From positions 1-64,000 of the forward strand of contig CACITD010000002.1 in NCBI GenBank assembly GCA_902589475.1: DNA of 64,000 nucleotides, in the 5' to 3' direction. The translations under genes and the position numbers were made by a program. The stretch comes from an uncultured Alphaproteobacteria bacterium (GTDB lineage: Bacteria; Pseudomonadota; Alphaproteobacteria; Thalassobaculales; Thalassobaculaceae). Within the stretch, counting starts at the first letter, position 1; every line of letters starts with the position of its first letter. The notes under the pieces are model-generated. The model searched no databases, was not told the origin of the DNA, and was given only the letters and a program-made list of their open reading frames with translations. Shown one piece after another: positions 52,069 through 61,441 of this stretch.

Positions 52069-52084
52069 TGCAAAACTCATACCA
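52069..52084 (-). promoter_or_regulatory. Sigma54-type -24/-12 promoter upstream of flgB
   Basis: Minus strand TGGTATGAGTTTTGCA versus TGGCACGNNNNTTGCW; GG/GC dinucleotides correctly spaced. Confidence 0.7.
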
Positions 52085-52176
52085 ACATTACAGAAACTTT
52101 AAAGCTCATTTTCGCTCGAGGGAAAAGATAAAATTAAAACTGGCTAATTCTTGTTTGGGACTGTAAATTTCTGCGT

Positions 52177-52470
52177 ATGAGCCATCGACAAGCAGCTTTT
52201 GCTATTAAAGACACTGCCCCGAATAAAGGAAATCCAAAAGTACTTGCAAAAGGTTTTGGAGTAGTAGCGGAAAAAATCCTTCGCCTAGCTTTTGATAACG
52301 ACGTCAAAGTAAGAACGGATCCAGACCTAGTAGAAATTCTCTCAGCCGTTGAGGTTGACTGCGAGATTCCAATAGAGGCATTAGCAGCTGTTTCTGAGAT
52401 ACTATCCTATGTATATAAGGAAACAAAAAATCAATCAGTTAATGATGCAACCGAACCATTCAATGAGTGA
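52177..52470 (+). CDS. Stand-alone FlhB C-terminal-domain-like protein (EscU/YscU/HrcU switch family)
   Basis: NPKVLAKGFGVVAEKILRLAFDNDVKVRTDPDLVEILSAVEVDCEIPIEALAAVSEILSYVYKE aligns with FlhB C-terminal subdomain; no NPTH or TM region. Confidence 0.85.
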   Translation: MSHRQAAFAIKDTAPNKGNPKVLAKGFGVVAEKILRLAFDNDVKVRTDPDLVEILSAVEVDCEIPIEALAAVSEILSYVYKETKNQSVNDATEPFNE

Positions 52471-52798
52471 GAAATTGCTTGAACTTATAAATGATAGGCT
52501 CGAAAAAACTGAGCAAGCCCTGTTCCAATTCAAGTTGGATATAGAAAAAAATCCCTCTTCTAAGCTTCCCTCAAATTTACTATCAATGGTTGATGAGATT
52601 TGCGATCAATTACCCCACTTGCCCAAAAACACGTCGCGTAAGATAGCCGTGCGGTTGCAGCCAATGCTCCAAACTCTTGATCAAATCATCAAAAATCTGG
52701 AAACGCGCAACTCAGATCCAATAAAGAGCGATAAACAGTTCGTCAACAAAGCTGTAAAACGTTACAGGCAAGTTCAAACTACTAGAAAAGTCTTATGA
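52463..52798 (+). CDS. Hypothetical protein in flagellar locus
   Basis: ATGAGTGA overlap with preceding gene; MSEKLLELINDRLEKTEQALFQFKLDIEKN... Confidence 0.6.
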   Translation: MSEKLLELINDRLEKTEQALFQFKLDIEKNPSSKLPSNLLSMVDEICDQLPHLPKNTSRKIAVRLQPMLQTLDQIIKNLETRNSDPIKSDKQFVNKAVKRYRQVQTTRKVL

Positions 52799-52851
52799 TA
52801 CCAATGAACTGGAATACAGCTAAGTTAATTAATTAAAGGCTCTTTGATGCT

Positions 52852-53184
52852 ATGGATCTAAGCGTTTACATTCGGTTTATTGTTGCTTTGATATTCGTCT
52901 TATCACTGATAGGCTTGATATATTGGTGTGCACAGCGATTTGGTTTGAGGCGCGTGTTGGGTGATAAAATAGCAGGGGGCCGTATTGAAATCATTGAAAC
53001 CAAGAGAATTAATACCAAATTCCAGCTCGTATTGATACGCCGTGACACTGCTACACACCTAATTTTATTGGGGGCAGATAATGGCATGCTGATAGAGACG
53101 CTTAACGCGAATGAAAAACAAACGGCTGATAGCGAAAATATCTTAAAGAAAATAACTTCAAATGAACTCTCTGAAAAAAAATAA
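52852..53184 (+). CDS. fliO: Flagellar biosynthetic protein FliO
   Basis: N-terminal TM then GGRIEIIETKRINTKFQLVLIRRDTATHLILLGADNGMLIET; directly upstream of fliP. Confidence 0.82.
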   Translation: MDLSVYIRFIVALIFVLSLIGLIYWCAQRFGLRRVLGDKIAGGRIEIIETKRINTKFQLVLIRRDTATHLILLGADNGMLIETLNANEKQTADSENILKKITSNELSEKK

Positions 53185-53204
53185 ACGATAGAGGTGTCTG
53201 AACG

Positions 53205-53981
53205 ATGTCTCAAAAAAACGTCTCGTGCCGCGCAAAAACAATTTACATTATACTATCGCCACTTTTTTTAGCATTCATTTTAGTCATCTTCGCACCTGAT
53301 GAAGCTCTATCACAAAGTCTAACTTTGGATATTGGAGAACCAGGTGGATCAACAACGGCACGTATTATACAACTTGTAGCCTTAATAGCTGTGCTATCAT
53401 TGGCGCCTGGATTACTAGTTACGATAACTTCGTTCACTAGAATAGTTGTTGTGCTATCACTTCTTAGAACTGCGCTAGGAACGCAACAATCGCCTCCCAA
53501 CGTTGTTTTGATCAGCCTAGCGCTATTCCTTAGTAGTTTCATTATGGCCCCCACTTTTGAACAGGCTTGGACGTCAGGTATTTCACCGTTAATAGAGGAA
53601 CGCATAGATGAAAAAGAGGCCTTTGAAAAAACTGCTAAGCCATTCCATGATTTTATGTTGAGGCAGGTTAGGCAAAAGGATTTAGAACTTTTTCAGGATA
53701 TATCAGGATCCGAAGCCGGCCCAAGCAACGAAACTCCTCTGCAGGTATTAGTCCCGGCATTTATGATTAGCGAACTGAGACGAGCCTTTGAGATAGGGTT
53801 TTTAATTTACTTACCGTTTGTTATCATTGATATGGTAGTAGCTTCCATCCTCATGTCGATGGGAATGATGATGGTTCCTCCTATAATTGTTTCCCTGCCA
53901 TTTAAATTAATATTTTTCGTCCTAGTTGATGGATGGTACTTAATCGCGGGTTCGTTAGTTAAGAGTTTCGGAGCTAGTTAG
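53205..53981 (+). CDS. fliP: Flagellar biosynthesis protein FliP
   Basis: APGLLVTITSFTRIVVVLSLLRTALGTQQSPPNVVLISLALFLS; VPAFMISELRRAFEIGFLIYLPFVIIDMVVASILMSMGMMMVPP. Confidence 0.97.
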   Translation: MSQKNVSCRAKTIYIILSPLFLAFILVIFAPDEALSQSLTLDIGEPGGSTTARIIQLVALIAVLSLAPGLLVTITSFTRIVVVLSLLRTALGTQQSPPNVVLISLALFLSSFIMAPTFEQAWTSGISPLIEERIDEKEAFEKTAKPFHDFMLRQVRQKDLELFQDISGSEAGPSNETPLQVLVPAFMISELRRAFEIGFLIYLPFVIIDMVVASILMSMGMMMVPPIIVSLPFKLIFFVLVDGWYLIAGSLVKSFGAS

Positions 53982-54010
53982 CAGAATTTATCATTCGACA
54001 ATATCTTTGA

Positions 54011-57000
54011 TTATCGGATTTTACTTAACGGTTGATCCCGAAGCTTCTCTCTATAACTCGTCAAAAAACCCTGAAAACGCCCTATCTCTTGAAAGCGTTC
54101 GGTAAGCGTTCTGAAGTCTTGCAAGTCTTCTGCCGTTTTGTTTGTGATAAGGCGAAAAGCCTCTCTGTAGCGTGTTGAGTCCATCATGGCTGCATAAATT
54201 TGGCGCGCTTCATTAAGCTTGTCCTTCTGACCATTCATAGATAATGAAACTACCCAATTTACAACTAACGTCGCTGATAAGTCACTCAGCCGCCTGCCAT
54301 CTTTGCCAGTATCACCTATCAGCCTTTGATAAATCAAAGCCGACCGTTCCCAATCTTGAGTGCGCCAATAAATGTCTGCCCTTAATAGATCAGCTTTTCG
54401 AGAGTCATCGTTTTTTATCAACTTTAATGCGCTTTCGCTATCTCCAAGTTCGAAAACGCCCCTTGCCCTTAAACGTTTCCTCTCAAGTGCCAGTCGGCTG
54501 TCCAGTCCAGGCGAAACACTTTCATTAAGCGCATCAAGGGCCAATCTTGGTTGCCTATCAAGTAAACGTATAAGTGCCAGTTTACTTCCAACTATTGCTT
54601 TCTGCTTTCCCCTTAATCTAAATTTCACTTGCCTTTCTAGAAGTACAGAAGCTCTGTCTAAAAGATCCACTTCCACAAGTCTATCCGCCAACCGCTGAAT
54701 TATTCGATCACCCCTCCTTCCAACGGGAGTCAGCTCTCGAAACTGGTCGTACATGGACAGAGCCGTAAGCGGCGTCATACTATCAGCAGTACCATCAGTG
54801 TATATACTCGAAAATTCATTAATCATTCGTTTTGATACTAAACGTGTTTCAACATTGTTTGGAAAAAAGGTAACCGCCTGTCTAAGAGCAGAGAGTCCTG
54901 ATACAAAATCCTTTTCCTCAAGGTAAAGCTCTCCCAGACGCCGTAACAAGTTGAATTCCAATTGATCTCCTCGCCAGGCAAATCTTAGTTGCTCCAGTTT
55001 TTCGATAGCCTCAGTGCGTGTTATGGCACTACTCTGGAGATCGTGCTCTATTAGCGACCGCTGCGCTCTAACACGCGCCCATCGATCCGGGGCCTCTATT
55101 AAGCGGCGCCAGTAATTTAGTGCTGTAGTAATATCATTTGATGCGTATAACACTCTCCCCCTAAGATAATTCAAGCGCGCCTGTTCACCAGCAGTCGGCT
55201 TACCGTCGGCGATAGTATCAAGGAAAACTCCTGCTCCTCGGTAATCCTCCGCTCGTATAGCAGCTTCCGCCGCCCACAAAGCTAATTGTGTAGAGAAATT
55301 TCTTGGATAATCCCCTGGTATTTCACCAGCTCGCGCAAAGTGCTCAATCGCCGCTGCCCATTTCCCTTGCGCAGCATTAGATGCTCCTCGCCATAACTCT
55401 GCCTCGGAAAAACCATTCAGCAGCCCGTTATCCAACTCTTTCTCTGCTTCAGCAAAACGCCCAAGAATAAATTGACTTGCACCTCTAAGAGCTATCACAT
55501 CTGGTCGTCTTGATAATTCTTCATCCACGGATGAAATCGTTCGTAACAATCCCATGGTCTCTGCTGATAATCCTTTAGCGAAGTAAAACTGAGCCAAGCT
55601 TAACCGGGGGCCACTGCGGGCAATACTTGTGGCTTGCGAAATTTCATGCTGAATGCGTTGTTTGAAATCAAGAAACTCGTGCGGTTTTGCACCCTGTCTC
55701 CAAGAAGCTAAATTGAATATTCGTCCCGGCTCTAATCCACCAGGAAGCCCATCAGCACTTCTAACAGACAATGTTTTCTGCGTTACTACTTTTGATGGAT
55801 CCGAAACCTCTAAACCCTTAAAACTACTAGCAGTGACCGCAACACCATCTGGCATAACCCTTACTTCTAACTCGTCAATCAATGGTTGAATTACGATTCC
55901 TTGAATGCTCTTTAGTAAATTAAACTGAGCGAATGTTTGGTTTTCTTCTACACCTCTGCTCAAAGGTAAAATAGGAACTATAAACAACCTATCGCCAACT
56001 TCTGGATCCGTTACTATTATAGCTTCGCCAATCCCTTCGGCCAGAACAAAAACTCTTGGTCCTTGCGGACTGGTTTGTTGCGTGACAAATTGCAGAGCAA
56101 CATCTGGCCTCGATTGTTGAGGCACTAAATCTACGACCCAAATGTTGCCATCCCGCCAAACCGAAGCCGAAACCCCATCAACTAATTTTGCTCTTAATAC
56201 AGTCCCTTTATCGCTATCGATCTGCTGAGGAAGGCTAATTATTTGTAAAATTTCACTTTTCAATTTGGAAACGTCCAACGAAACTTCTTGGTCAAATACT
56301 GCCCATAAATAACCAGCACGAGTGAACACAGCTGCTGGAACGTTCTCTGCCCACCCAAAACGCATTGAGCTGACATTATTAGTCTTACTGAACTCAATTG
56401 ATATTTGCCCTTTTTTTGGAGCCAAGACAGGCAACGCTGCGGTGGCATTGGTGGGAGAATTTACCTTCCATTTTGGATCGCTTAAAAAATTCTGATTAAT
56501 AGACAAATCTTTTACTAGTTTACTTGGCTCGGGCGACCGAGTTTCTGGTTTTTTCTCCGGTTCCAAAACGCTATCTATTTTGTTAGCATTCGTGTTCTGA
56601 CCTGTGGTTGGTTTTAGTGTTTTCTGAATGTCAGCCTTGGGTAATGAAACATTTTGCCGCAAATCTTTACTTTCTTTTTTAGATCCACTCTCCAACCCTA
56701 GTTTTTCCGCCAATGCTATAGTTTGTTTATCGCTCATGTTTTCTAATCTTGTACTTTTTTCTTCAGACGTATCTTTCGCCTGCGAGGGAATCTCTTTCGA
56801 ATTTAGAAAATCTAAGACTATTTTCTTGTCCAACTTTGAATGTTTAATTGCTGCTTGTTTTGGATAACCAATAATAACTACAAGGTTATTATTTTTGTCT
56901 TCACTGAGATTAAAACTAGAGAGACTTCTCGGCAACTGCCGCCGCACAGCCTGAAGATCAACTGAACCTTGTGCGTCGAAATTTATGCTAATCTTATCAG

Positions 57001-57544
57001 AACTTTTTGTTATCGAATAATTTACTTGTTTAGGCCATTCAAAAACAAGGCGTTCATAGTCTTTATGTTTTCCAACTCTAACCGACACTGGCGATTTAGT
57101 TTTCTTTTTATAAGAAGTTTTCCGGTCTTTTGGACCTTCAAGACCATTGGACGCACTTTCGACTTCAGGTCCTACATCGAGGATTATTTTGTTAGCAACC
57201 CGATACACTTTGTATTCAAGCTTGCCCTGCATAGTTACTACGGCTTCTCGACCTTCATCCTGTGTTAGAAACGTTTTTATGTACTTTCCTAAATCTCTTT
57301 TGCCTTTATCGAATTCACTTGAGATGGGAGTATTAAATTCAATTAGAATTTGAGAACCAAATTTTTGAGAACTGAATTTAGTAGGTTTTACAAACTCAAA
57401 AGTGACTCTGTCGAAAGTCTTCTTATTACTAAATTGAACTTTGGCATCACTGGGCGTTGAAACCGCAACCAGCGGCAAACAAAAAAGTACCAAGAAATAA
57501 CCTACCGGCACTAATGTCGCTAGAAACCTAATCATTTTTGCCAA
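54011..57544 (-). CDS. Large secreted/periplasmic TPR-repeat protein in flagellar operon
   Basis: N-terminal signal-like segment, AMIN-like beta-rich segments (e.g. DRVTFEFVKPTKFSSQKFGSQILIEF), charged linker, TPR-like C-terminal half. Confidence 0.7.
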   Translation of the reverse strand: MAKMIRFLATLVPVGYFLVLFCLPLVAVSTPSDAKVQFSNKKTFDRVTFEFVKPTKFSSQKFGSQILIEFNTPISSEFDKGKRDLGKYIKTFLTQDEGREAVVTMQGKLEYKVYRVANKIILDVGPEVESASNGLEGPKDRKTSYKKKTKSPVSVRVGKHKDYERLVFEWPKQVNYSITKSSDKISINFDAQGSVDLQAVRRQLPRSLSSFNLSEDKNNNLVVIIGYPKQAAIKHSKLDKKIVLDFLNSKEIPSQAKDTSEEKSTRLENMSDKQTIALAEKLGLESGSKKESKDLRQNVSLPKADIQKTLKPTTGQNTNANKIDSVLEPEKKPETRSPEPSKLVKDLSINQNFLSDPKWKVNSPTNATAALPVLAPKKGQISIEFSKTNNVSSMRFGWAENVPAAVFTRAGYLWAVFDQEVSLDVSKLKSEILQIISLPQQIDSDKGTVLRAKLVDGVSASVWRDGNIWVVDLVPQQSRPDVALQFVTQQTSPQGPRVFVLAEGIGEAIIVTDPEVGDRLFIVPILPLSRGVEENQTFAQFNLLKSIQGIVIQPLIDELEVRVMPDGVAVTASSFKGLEVSDPSKVVTQKTLSVRSADGLPGGLEPGRIFNLASWRQGAKPHEFLDFKQRIQHEISQATSIARSGPRLSLAQFYFAKGLSAETMGLLRTISSVDEELSRRPDVIALRGASQFILGRFAEAEKELDNGLLNGFSEAELWRGASNAAQGKWAAAIEHFARAGEIPGDYPRNFSTQLALWAAEAAIRAEDYRGAGVFLDTIADGKPTAGEQARLNYLRGRVLYASNDITTALNYWRRLIEAPDRWARVRAQRSLIEHDLQSSAITRTEAIEKLEQLRFAWRGDQLEFNLLRRLGELYLEEKDFVSGLSALRQAVTFFPNNVETRLVSKRMINEFSSIYTDGTADSMTPLTALSMYDQFRELTPVGRRGDRIIQRLADRLVEVDLLDRASVLLERQVKFRLRGKQKAIVGSKLALIRLLDRQPRLALDALNESVSPGLDSRLALERKRLRARGVFELGDSESALKLIKNDDSRKADLLRADIYWRTQDWERSALIYQRLIGDTGKDGRRLSDLSATLVVNWVVSLSMNGQKDKLNEARQIYAAMMDSTRYREAFRLITNKTAEDLQDFRTLTERFQEIGRFQGFLTSYREKLRDQPLSKIR

Positions 57545-58284
57545 TTTTTGTGTATCATGACGTCAACTCGACGAGCCAGCTGGTGTTCGAGTTTGGTTGG
57601 CGTCGTTAATGAATTTCTTTTGAATTTTGCATCTGCAAAACTAAGAATTTTCAGGTTTTTTCTATAACCAGCAGATTTAAGTGCCTGTGCGACCGAGTAA
57701 GCTCGCGATAGTGATAATGTCCAGTTGTTTTTGTATTTCGCCCCCGCGGCCATTGGGGTGGGATCCGAATGCCCTACCAGAGATATATCGTTACTAAAGT
57801 TTGATAGTGTTTCAGCTATGAGGGAAAGTGCCTTGCTTCCGGAGTCGGATAGATTTACTTCCCCTTTCTTAAATATCAGTATTGTAGGCAGAGAAATAAT
57901 GAGGTTATTTGAATCATAGGAGAATACTACATCTTCAAACACCTTCTCCTTTTTTAGAGAAGATTCCAAAATGGAACGCAGATAACCAAGGTTTAATCCA
58001 TATCGAGTACTTCGATGATCTAATGGTGTATTATTTTTATAATTCTCAATGGAGGAGGCTTCCAATCTTTTCTCATTATCCAAAGAGCCTTGAAAGACAT
58101 CCCAAGCACTCATCTTAATTGCAGACATTGAAAACATCATAATGAAAAATGCTAATAGAAGAGAAACTAGGTCAATAAAAGTAAGTAACCACACTGGCCT
58201 ACCATTTTTAACAACCACATTGCCAGCTGTTATTTGATCAGTTTCGGATTGTTCATTAATTAAATTACGATATAATTTAACCAT
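57532..58284 (-). CDS. MotB-like OmpA-family protein with TM Asp
   Basis: VWLLTFIDLVSLLLAFFIMMFSMSAIKMSAWDVFQGSL; ISLVGHSDPTPMAAGAKYKNNWTLSLSRAYSVAQALKSAGY. ORF track extends start to 58317. Confidence 0.8.
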   Translation of the reverse strand: MVKLYRNLINEQSETDQITAGNVVVKNGRPVWLLTFIDLVSLLLAFFIMMFSMSAIKMSAWDVFQGSLDNEKRLEASSIENYKNNTPLDHRSTRYGLNLGYLRSILESSLKKEKVFEDVVFSYDSNNLIISLPTILIFKKGEVNLSDSGSKALSLIAETLSNFSNDISLVGHSDPTPMAAGAKYKNNWTLSLSRAYSVAQALKSAGYRKNLKILSFADAKFKRNSLTTPTKLEHQLARRVDVMIHKNWQK

Positions 58285-58936
58285 CATGCTGCCCGCTTTT
58301 GCCTGGAAGCTCATCATTTAGTGGGGATCTAAATTTAAATATCAAGAAGTCAGGATTACCTGTTTCTAGACCCACGGCCACCGAACCTTTCGGCACTGCT
58401 TTTTCCAACAAAATTGACATTATTACCGAACAACGTTCTTTAGTAAGCTGATCTTCGAACTTTTCCTTTAGGGTGCCCTCATATCCGAAAACTATTTCCG
58501 TATCCAGAGGATATTCATTTTCCGCCCGGATAATTATAACCGACAATCGTTCCAGAAGTTCCTCTAGTTTATTGAGTTGAACCGCTCTTCCCTTTTCAAA
58601 AATTAATTCAATGGGAATATCGATTTGAGCAGTGTCACTGTCATATGAAATCTTCAGCCTTTTATCACGAAATAAATGTTGGAATATCTCATCTAAGTCA
58701 TTGAAAACAGTACGTGAGACTGCCGAGTTTTTTAGGGGTCTGAGTTGAAAAAGTTGTTCTGGGGACACAACTGCCGGGAAATTTGCCCTAATGCTTTCTA
58801 CGACTTGCGTGGTTTTTTTCTCTTTGTAAGTAGATATAGAATTTATGAATATAAAGAATGCTAGAAGTAGGAGAAATAGGCTTAAAAAAAGCTGGGAATT
58901 GCCTACCTGGACCGAACTGTTATTACTTTTCATCAT
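58277..58936 (-). CDS. MotB-like inner-membrane protein lacking the TM Asp
   Basis: Single N-terminal TM (LFLSLFLLLLAFFIFINSIS) followed by OmpA-like region; partner gene of 57532-58284. Confidence 0.6.
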   Translation of the reverse strand: MMKSNNSSVQVGNSQLFLSLFLLLLAFFIFINSISTYKEKKTTQVVESIRANFPAVVSPEQLFQLRPLKNSAVSRTVFNDLDEIFQHLFRDKRLKISYDSDTAQIDIPIELIFEKGRAVQLNKLEELLERLSVIIIRAENEYPLDTEIVFGYEGTLKEKFEDQLTKERCSVIMSILLEKAVPKGSVAVGLETGNPDFLIFKFRSPLNDELPGKSGQHDG

Positions 58937-59055
58937 TCATTATCAATCTAACAATAGTTTAGAGTTGCTTTTACAAATCCTTGGGCAATTTTTAGACGGC
59001 AATAGAACTCTCAATTTTCAACTTCATGACCTTTTTTTTAAGATCAATTCTACTA

Positions 59056-59892
59056 TCAGTTCAACTTTGGCATCTCTCGTCGATCTGCAATCCTTGATGT
59101 AATTTCTTTGGCTCTCTCAGGTCTCATTTTAGCAAGAATGGACGCCGACTTTGACGCCTTCATCCGCTCGAAGACTTCAAGCAAAATATCGATGTCTAGT
59201 TCGTCAAATATTCGCGCAGATTCCTTTGGTTTCATCTTTTCATAAATAGCCACTAACCCACCAAACTTTTCTTCTTCCTGGGCATCATATTTGGTGATGA
59301 GAGTCTCGATATCTGACTTTACTGTCTCGAGTTCATTAATTCTGGCTTCGAGCCGATTTTCTGCGGCCATAAGCAACCCCTCTCTTTGAACGATTGTCTG
59401 CTCTCTCGCGTCTAGCTCCTTCCGCCGTCGCGATAACTCTTGCAAAAGCTCAATTTCGGATCGAGTGAACAAAACTGGATCGAGTGGTTGTTCTTTTTTA
59501 GGTGCTTTCGCTTTCTTACCTTTAGTAAAACTTTTATCTGCCGTCGAACCTTTATTACCAGGGACAGTGCCTTCATTATTTCCTTGCGCCTCAGCTGGAG
59601 TTGCTATGACGGAAATATCACGGTTCGTTTGACTTTCGTCAAAAAAATTCGGTATGCGAATGATTACTAAAACAAGAGATAAAACCGCTACGACTGGCAA
59701 TAAGCGGAACGTAGAAAATATGCTGTAGGCTGTTAAAGAATTGTGGTGTCTTAATTTCTGTAAGGTTTCATTATGAGACAAGCTAGCGCGTTTTTTTTCA
59801 CGTACGCTAGTCAACCTCTTTTCCATTCGTTGCTCAAGCGGCAACTCACTTTTTTTTATGTTTATGAACTTACCATTTTTTCCATAAACCAT
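59056..59892 (-). CDS. MotE-like protein (MgtE-N/FliG-like C-terminal domain)
   Basis: TM segment, coiled coil, then YEKMKPKESARIFDELDIDILLEVFERMKASKSASILAKMRPERAKEITSRIA. Confidence 0.85.
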   Translation of the reverse strand: MVYGKNGKFINIKKSELPLEQRMEKRLTSVREKKRASLSHNETLQKLRHHNSLTAYSIFSTFRLLPVVAVLSLVLVIIRIPNFFDESQTNRDISVIATPAEAQGNNEGTVPGNKGSTADKSFTKGKKAKAPKKEQPLDPVLFTRSEIELLQELSRRRKELDAREQTIVQREGLLMAAENRLEARINELETVKSDIETLITKYDAQEEEKFGGLVAIYEKMKPKESARIFDELDIDILLEVFERMKASKSASILAKMRPERAKEITSRIADRREMPKLN

Positions 59893-59893
59893 T

Positions 59894-60358
59894 TTATTTT
59901 ACTCGCCTTAGAGCACTCAACAGCTCCCTTTCAACCTGTGATTGTCCATTGTCTTTAAAATCAATACCACTGGCTATGCCGGCTGGATCATCAAGCGGTT
60001 CATTATCTAGAGATTTCTCATCTGCCTCCTTCCCAACTAACAAGTCGTTTGAATTCGTTGCGATTTTTTCAGCCAAACGGTCTGCTCTCTCTACAAGAAA
60101 CGCAAGCTCATCTCGCATTGACCGGCTTTTTGCATTGGCCTCAGCTAGCTCCCGCGATACTTCCTCTGCTGTTGCCCGGATACCAGTAAGACTTTTATCG
60201 GCTTTTTCGCTAATCTGATGGAACTCGCCCATAAGCTTTTCTAGGTTTTTCTTATCTGACCTCAATGAGGACAAACGCCTACTAAGGCTGACTGCACAAA
60301 AGATGGTTGCTATGAGAAGAATTATTAAAATTCCATCAAGAAGATTTAGCCATCCCAT
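59894..60358 (-). CDS. DUF6468-like flagellar-locus protein
   Basis: Single N-terminal TM and coiled coil: SLRSDKKNLEKLMGEFHQISEKADKSLTGIRATAEEVSRELAEANAKSRSMRDELAFLVERADRLAEKI; between fliM and motE-like. Confidence 0.75.
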   Translation of the reverse strand: MGWLNLLDGILIILLIATIFCAVSLSRRLSSLRSDKKNLEKLMGEFHQISEKADKSLTGIRATAEEVSRELAEANAKSRSMRDELAFLVERADRLAEKIATNSNDLLVGKEADEKSLDNEPLDDPAGIASGIDFKDNGQSQVERELLSALRRVK

Positions 60359-60374
60359 TTACTTCCCCAAATAA

Positions 60375-61430
60375 TTACATATTTCTTAATTTTTTATCGA
60401 CTTTTACCGCCATATTGCCACCTTTTTGTCCCATAGACCCAACAAAAAGAGGTATCTCACCACATCTTAATTCGATTGGTGATGTGGGAACAGCGTTAAG
60501 CATCATCTGCGAGCCAGGCTTCCAATTTACCACGTCGTTTAATGAAATCACCAATTGATCTAAAACGGCATCTAACTCTATCTCTGTCTCCCATAATTCG
60601 TTCGCAAGATGAGTCTCCCAAATTGAATCTCTTCCAAACTTTTCGCCCATAAATTGCTGTAATAAAAGTTCTCGAACTGGCTCCAGAGTAGCATAAGGGA
60701 GCAATAACTCTATCCTACCCCCTCTGTCCTCCATATCAATTCTGAGCCTTGCCAAAACGGCCGCGTTAGCGGGTCGAGCGATGGTAGCAAATCTTGGATT
60801 GGTCTCAAGACGGTCAAAACGAAAGGTTACTGGGCTGACTGGATCAAAAGCTGCCGACATATCACTGAGGACTACCGTGACCATCCGTTCAACTAGGTTT
60901 CTTTCAATAGTTGTGTATGGGCGCCCTTCTATACGCATTGCAGCCGTGCCTCTCCTTCCACCTAAAAGAACATCTACGATGGAATAAATTAGACCGGAGT
61001 CTACCACCATCAACCCAAAGTTATCCCACTCTTCTGCTTTAAAGACACTCAACATAGCAGGCATCGGGATCGTCTCAAGATAGTCGCCAAATCTTATTGA
61101 AGTAATACTATCAAGTGAAACTTCTACATTATCGGACGTCAGATTTCTTAGGCTAGTCGACATCATCCGTAGCAGCCGATCGAAGACAATTTCGAGCATT
61201 GGTAATCTCTCGTAGGACACCATTGCCGACTCTACAATTGCCTGAATCCCAGTTACTAAATCTTCGTCGTCATTCTCTTCTAAACCTAGCAGACTATCTA
61301 TTTCATCCTGATTTAAAACAGGTTCGCTAGTGCCGGATGGGGCTTCATTGGCAAGCTGATTACTGTCAGTGCCACTGCTATCTGATACGCTTTCCCACTC
61401 CGCCGCTAAAAGATCTTCATCTGTTGCCAT
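60375..61430 (-). CDS. fliM: Flagellar motor switch protein FliM
   Basis: LNQDEIDSLLG; MLEIVFDRLLRMMSTSLRNLTSDNVEVSLDSITSIRFGDYLETIPMPAMLSVFKAEEWDNFGLMVVDSGLIYSIVDVLLGG. Confidence 0.97.
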   Translation of the reverse strand: MATDEDLLAAEWESVSDSSGTDSNQLANEAPSGTSEPVLNQDEIDSLLGLEENDDEDLVTGIQAIVESAMVSYERLPMLEIVFDRLLRMMSTSLRNLTSDNVEVSLDSITSIRFGDYLETIPMPAMLSVFKAEEWDNFGLMVVDSGLIYSIVDVLLGGRRGTAAMRIEGRPYTTIERNLVERMVTVVLSDMSAAFDPVSPVTFRFDRLETNPRFATIARPANAAVLARLRIDMEDRGGRIELLLPYATLEPVRELLLQQFMGEKFGRDSIWETHLANELWETEIELDAVLDQLVISLNDVVNWKPGSQMMLNAVPTSPIELRCGEIPLFVGSMGQKGGNMAVKVDKKLRNM

Positions 61431-61441
61431 TTTTTTTTGCC

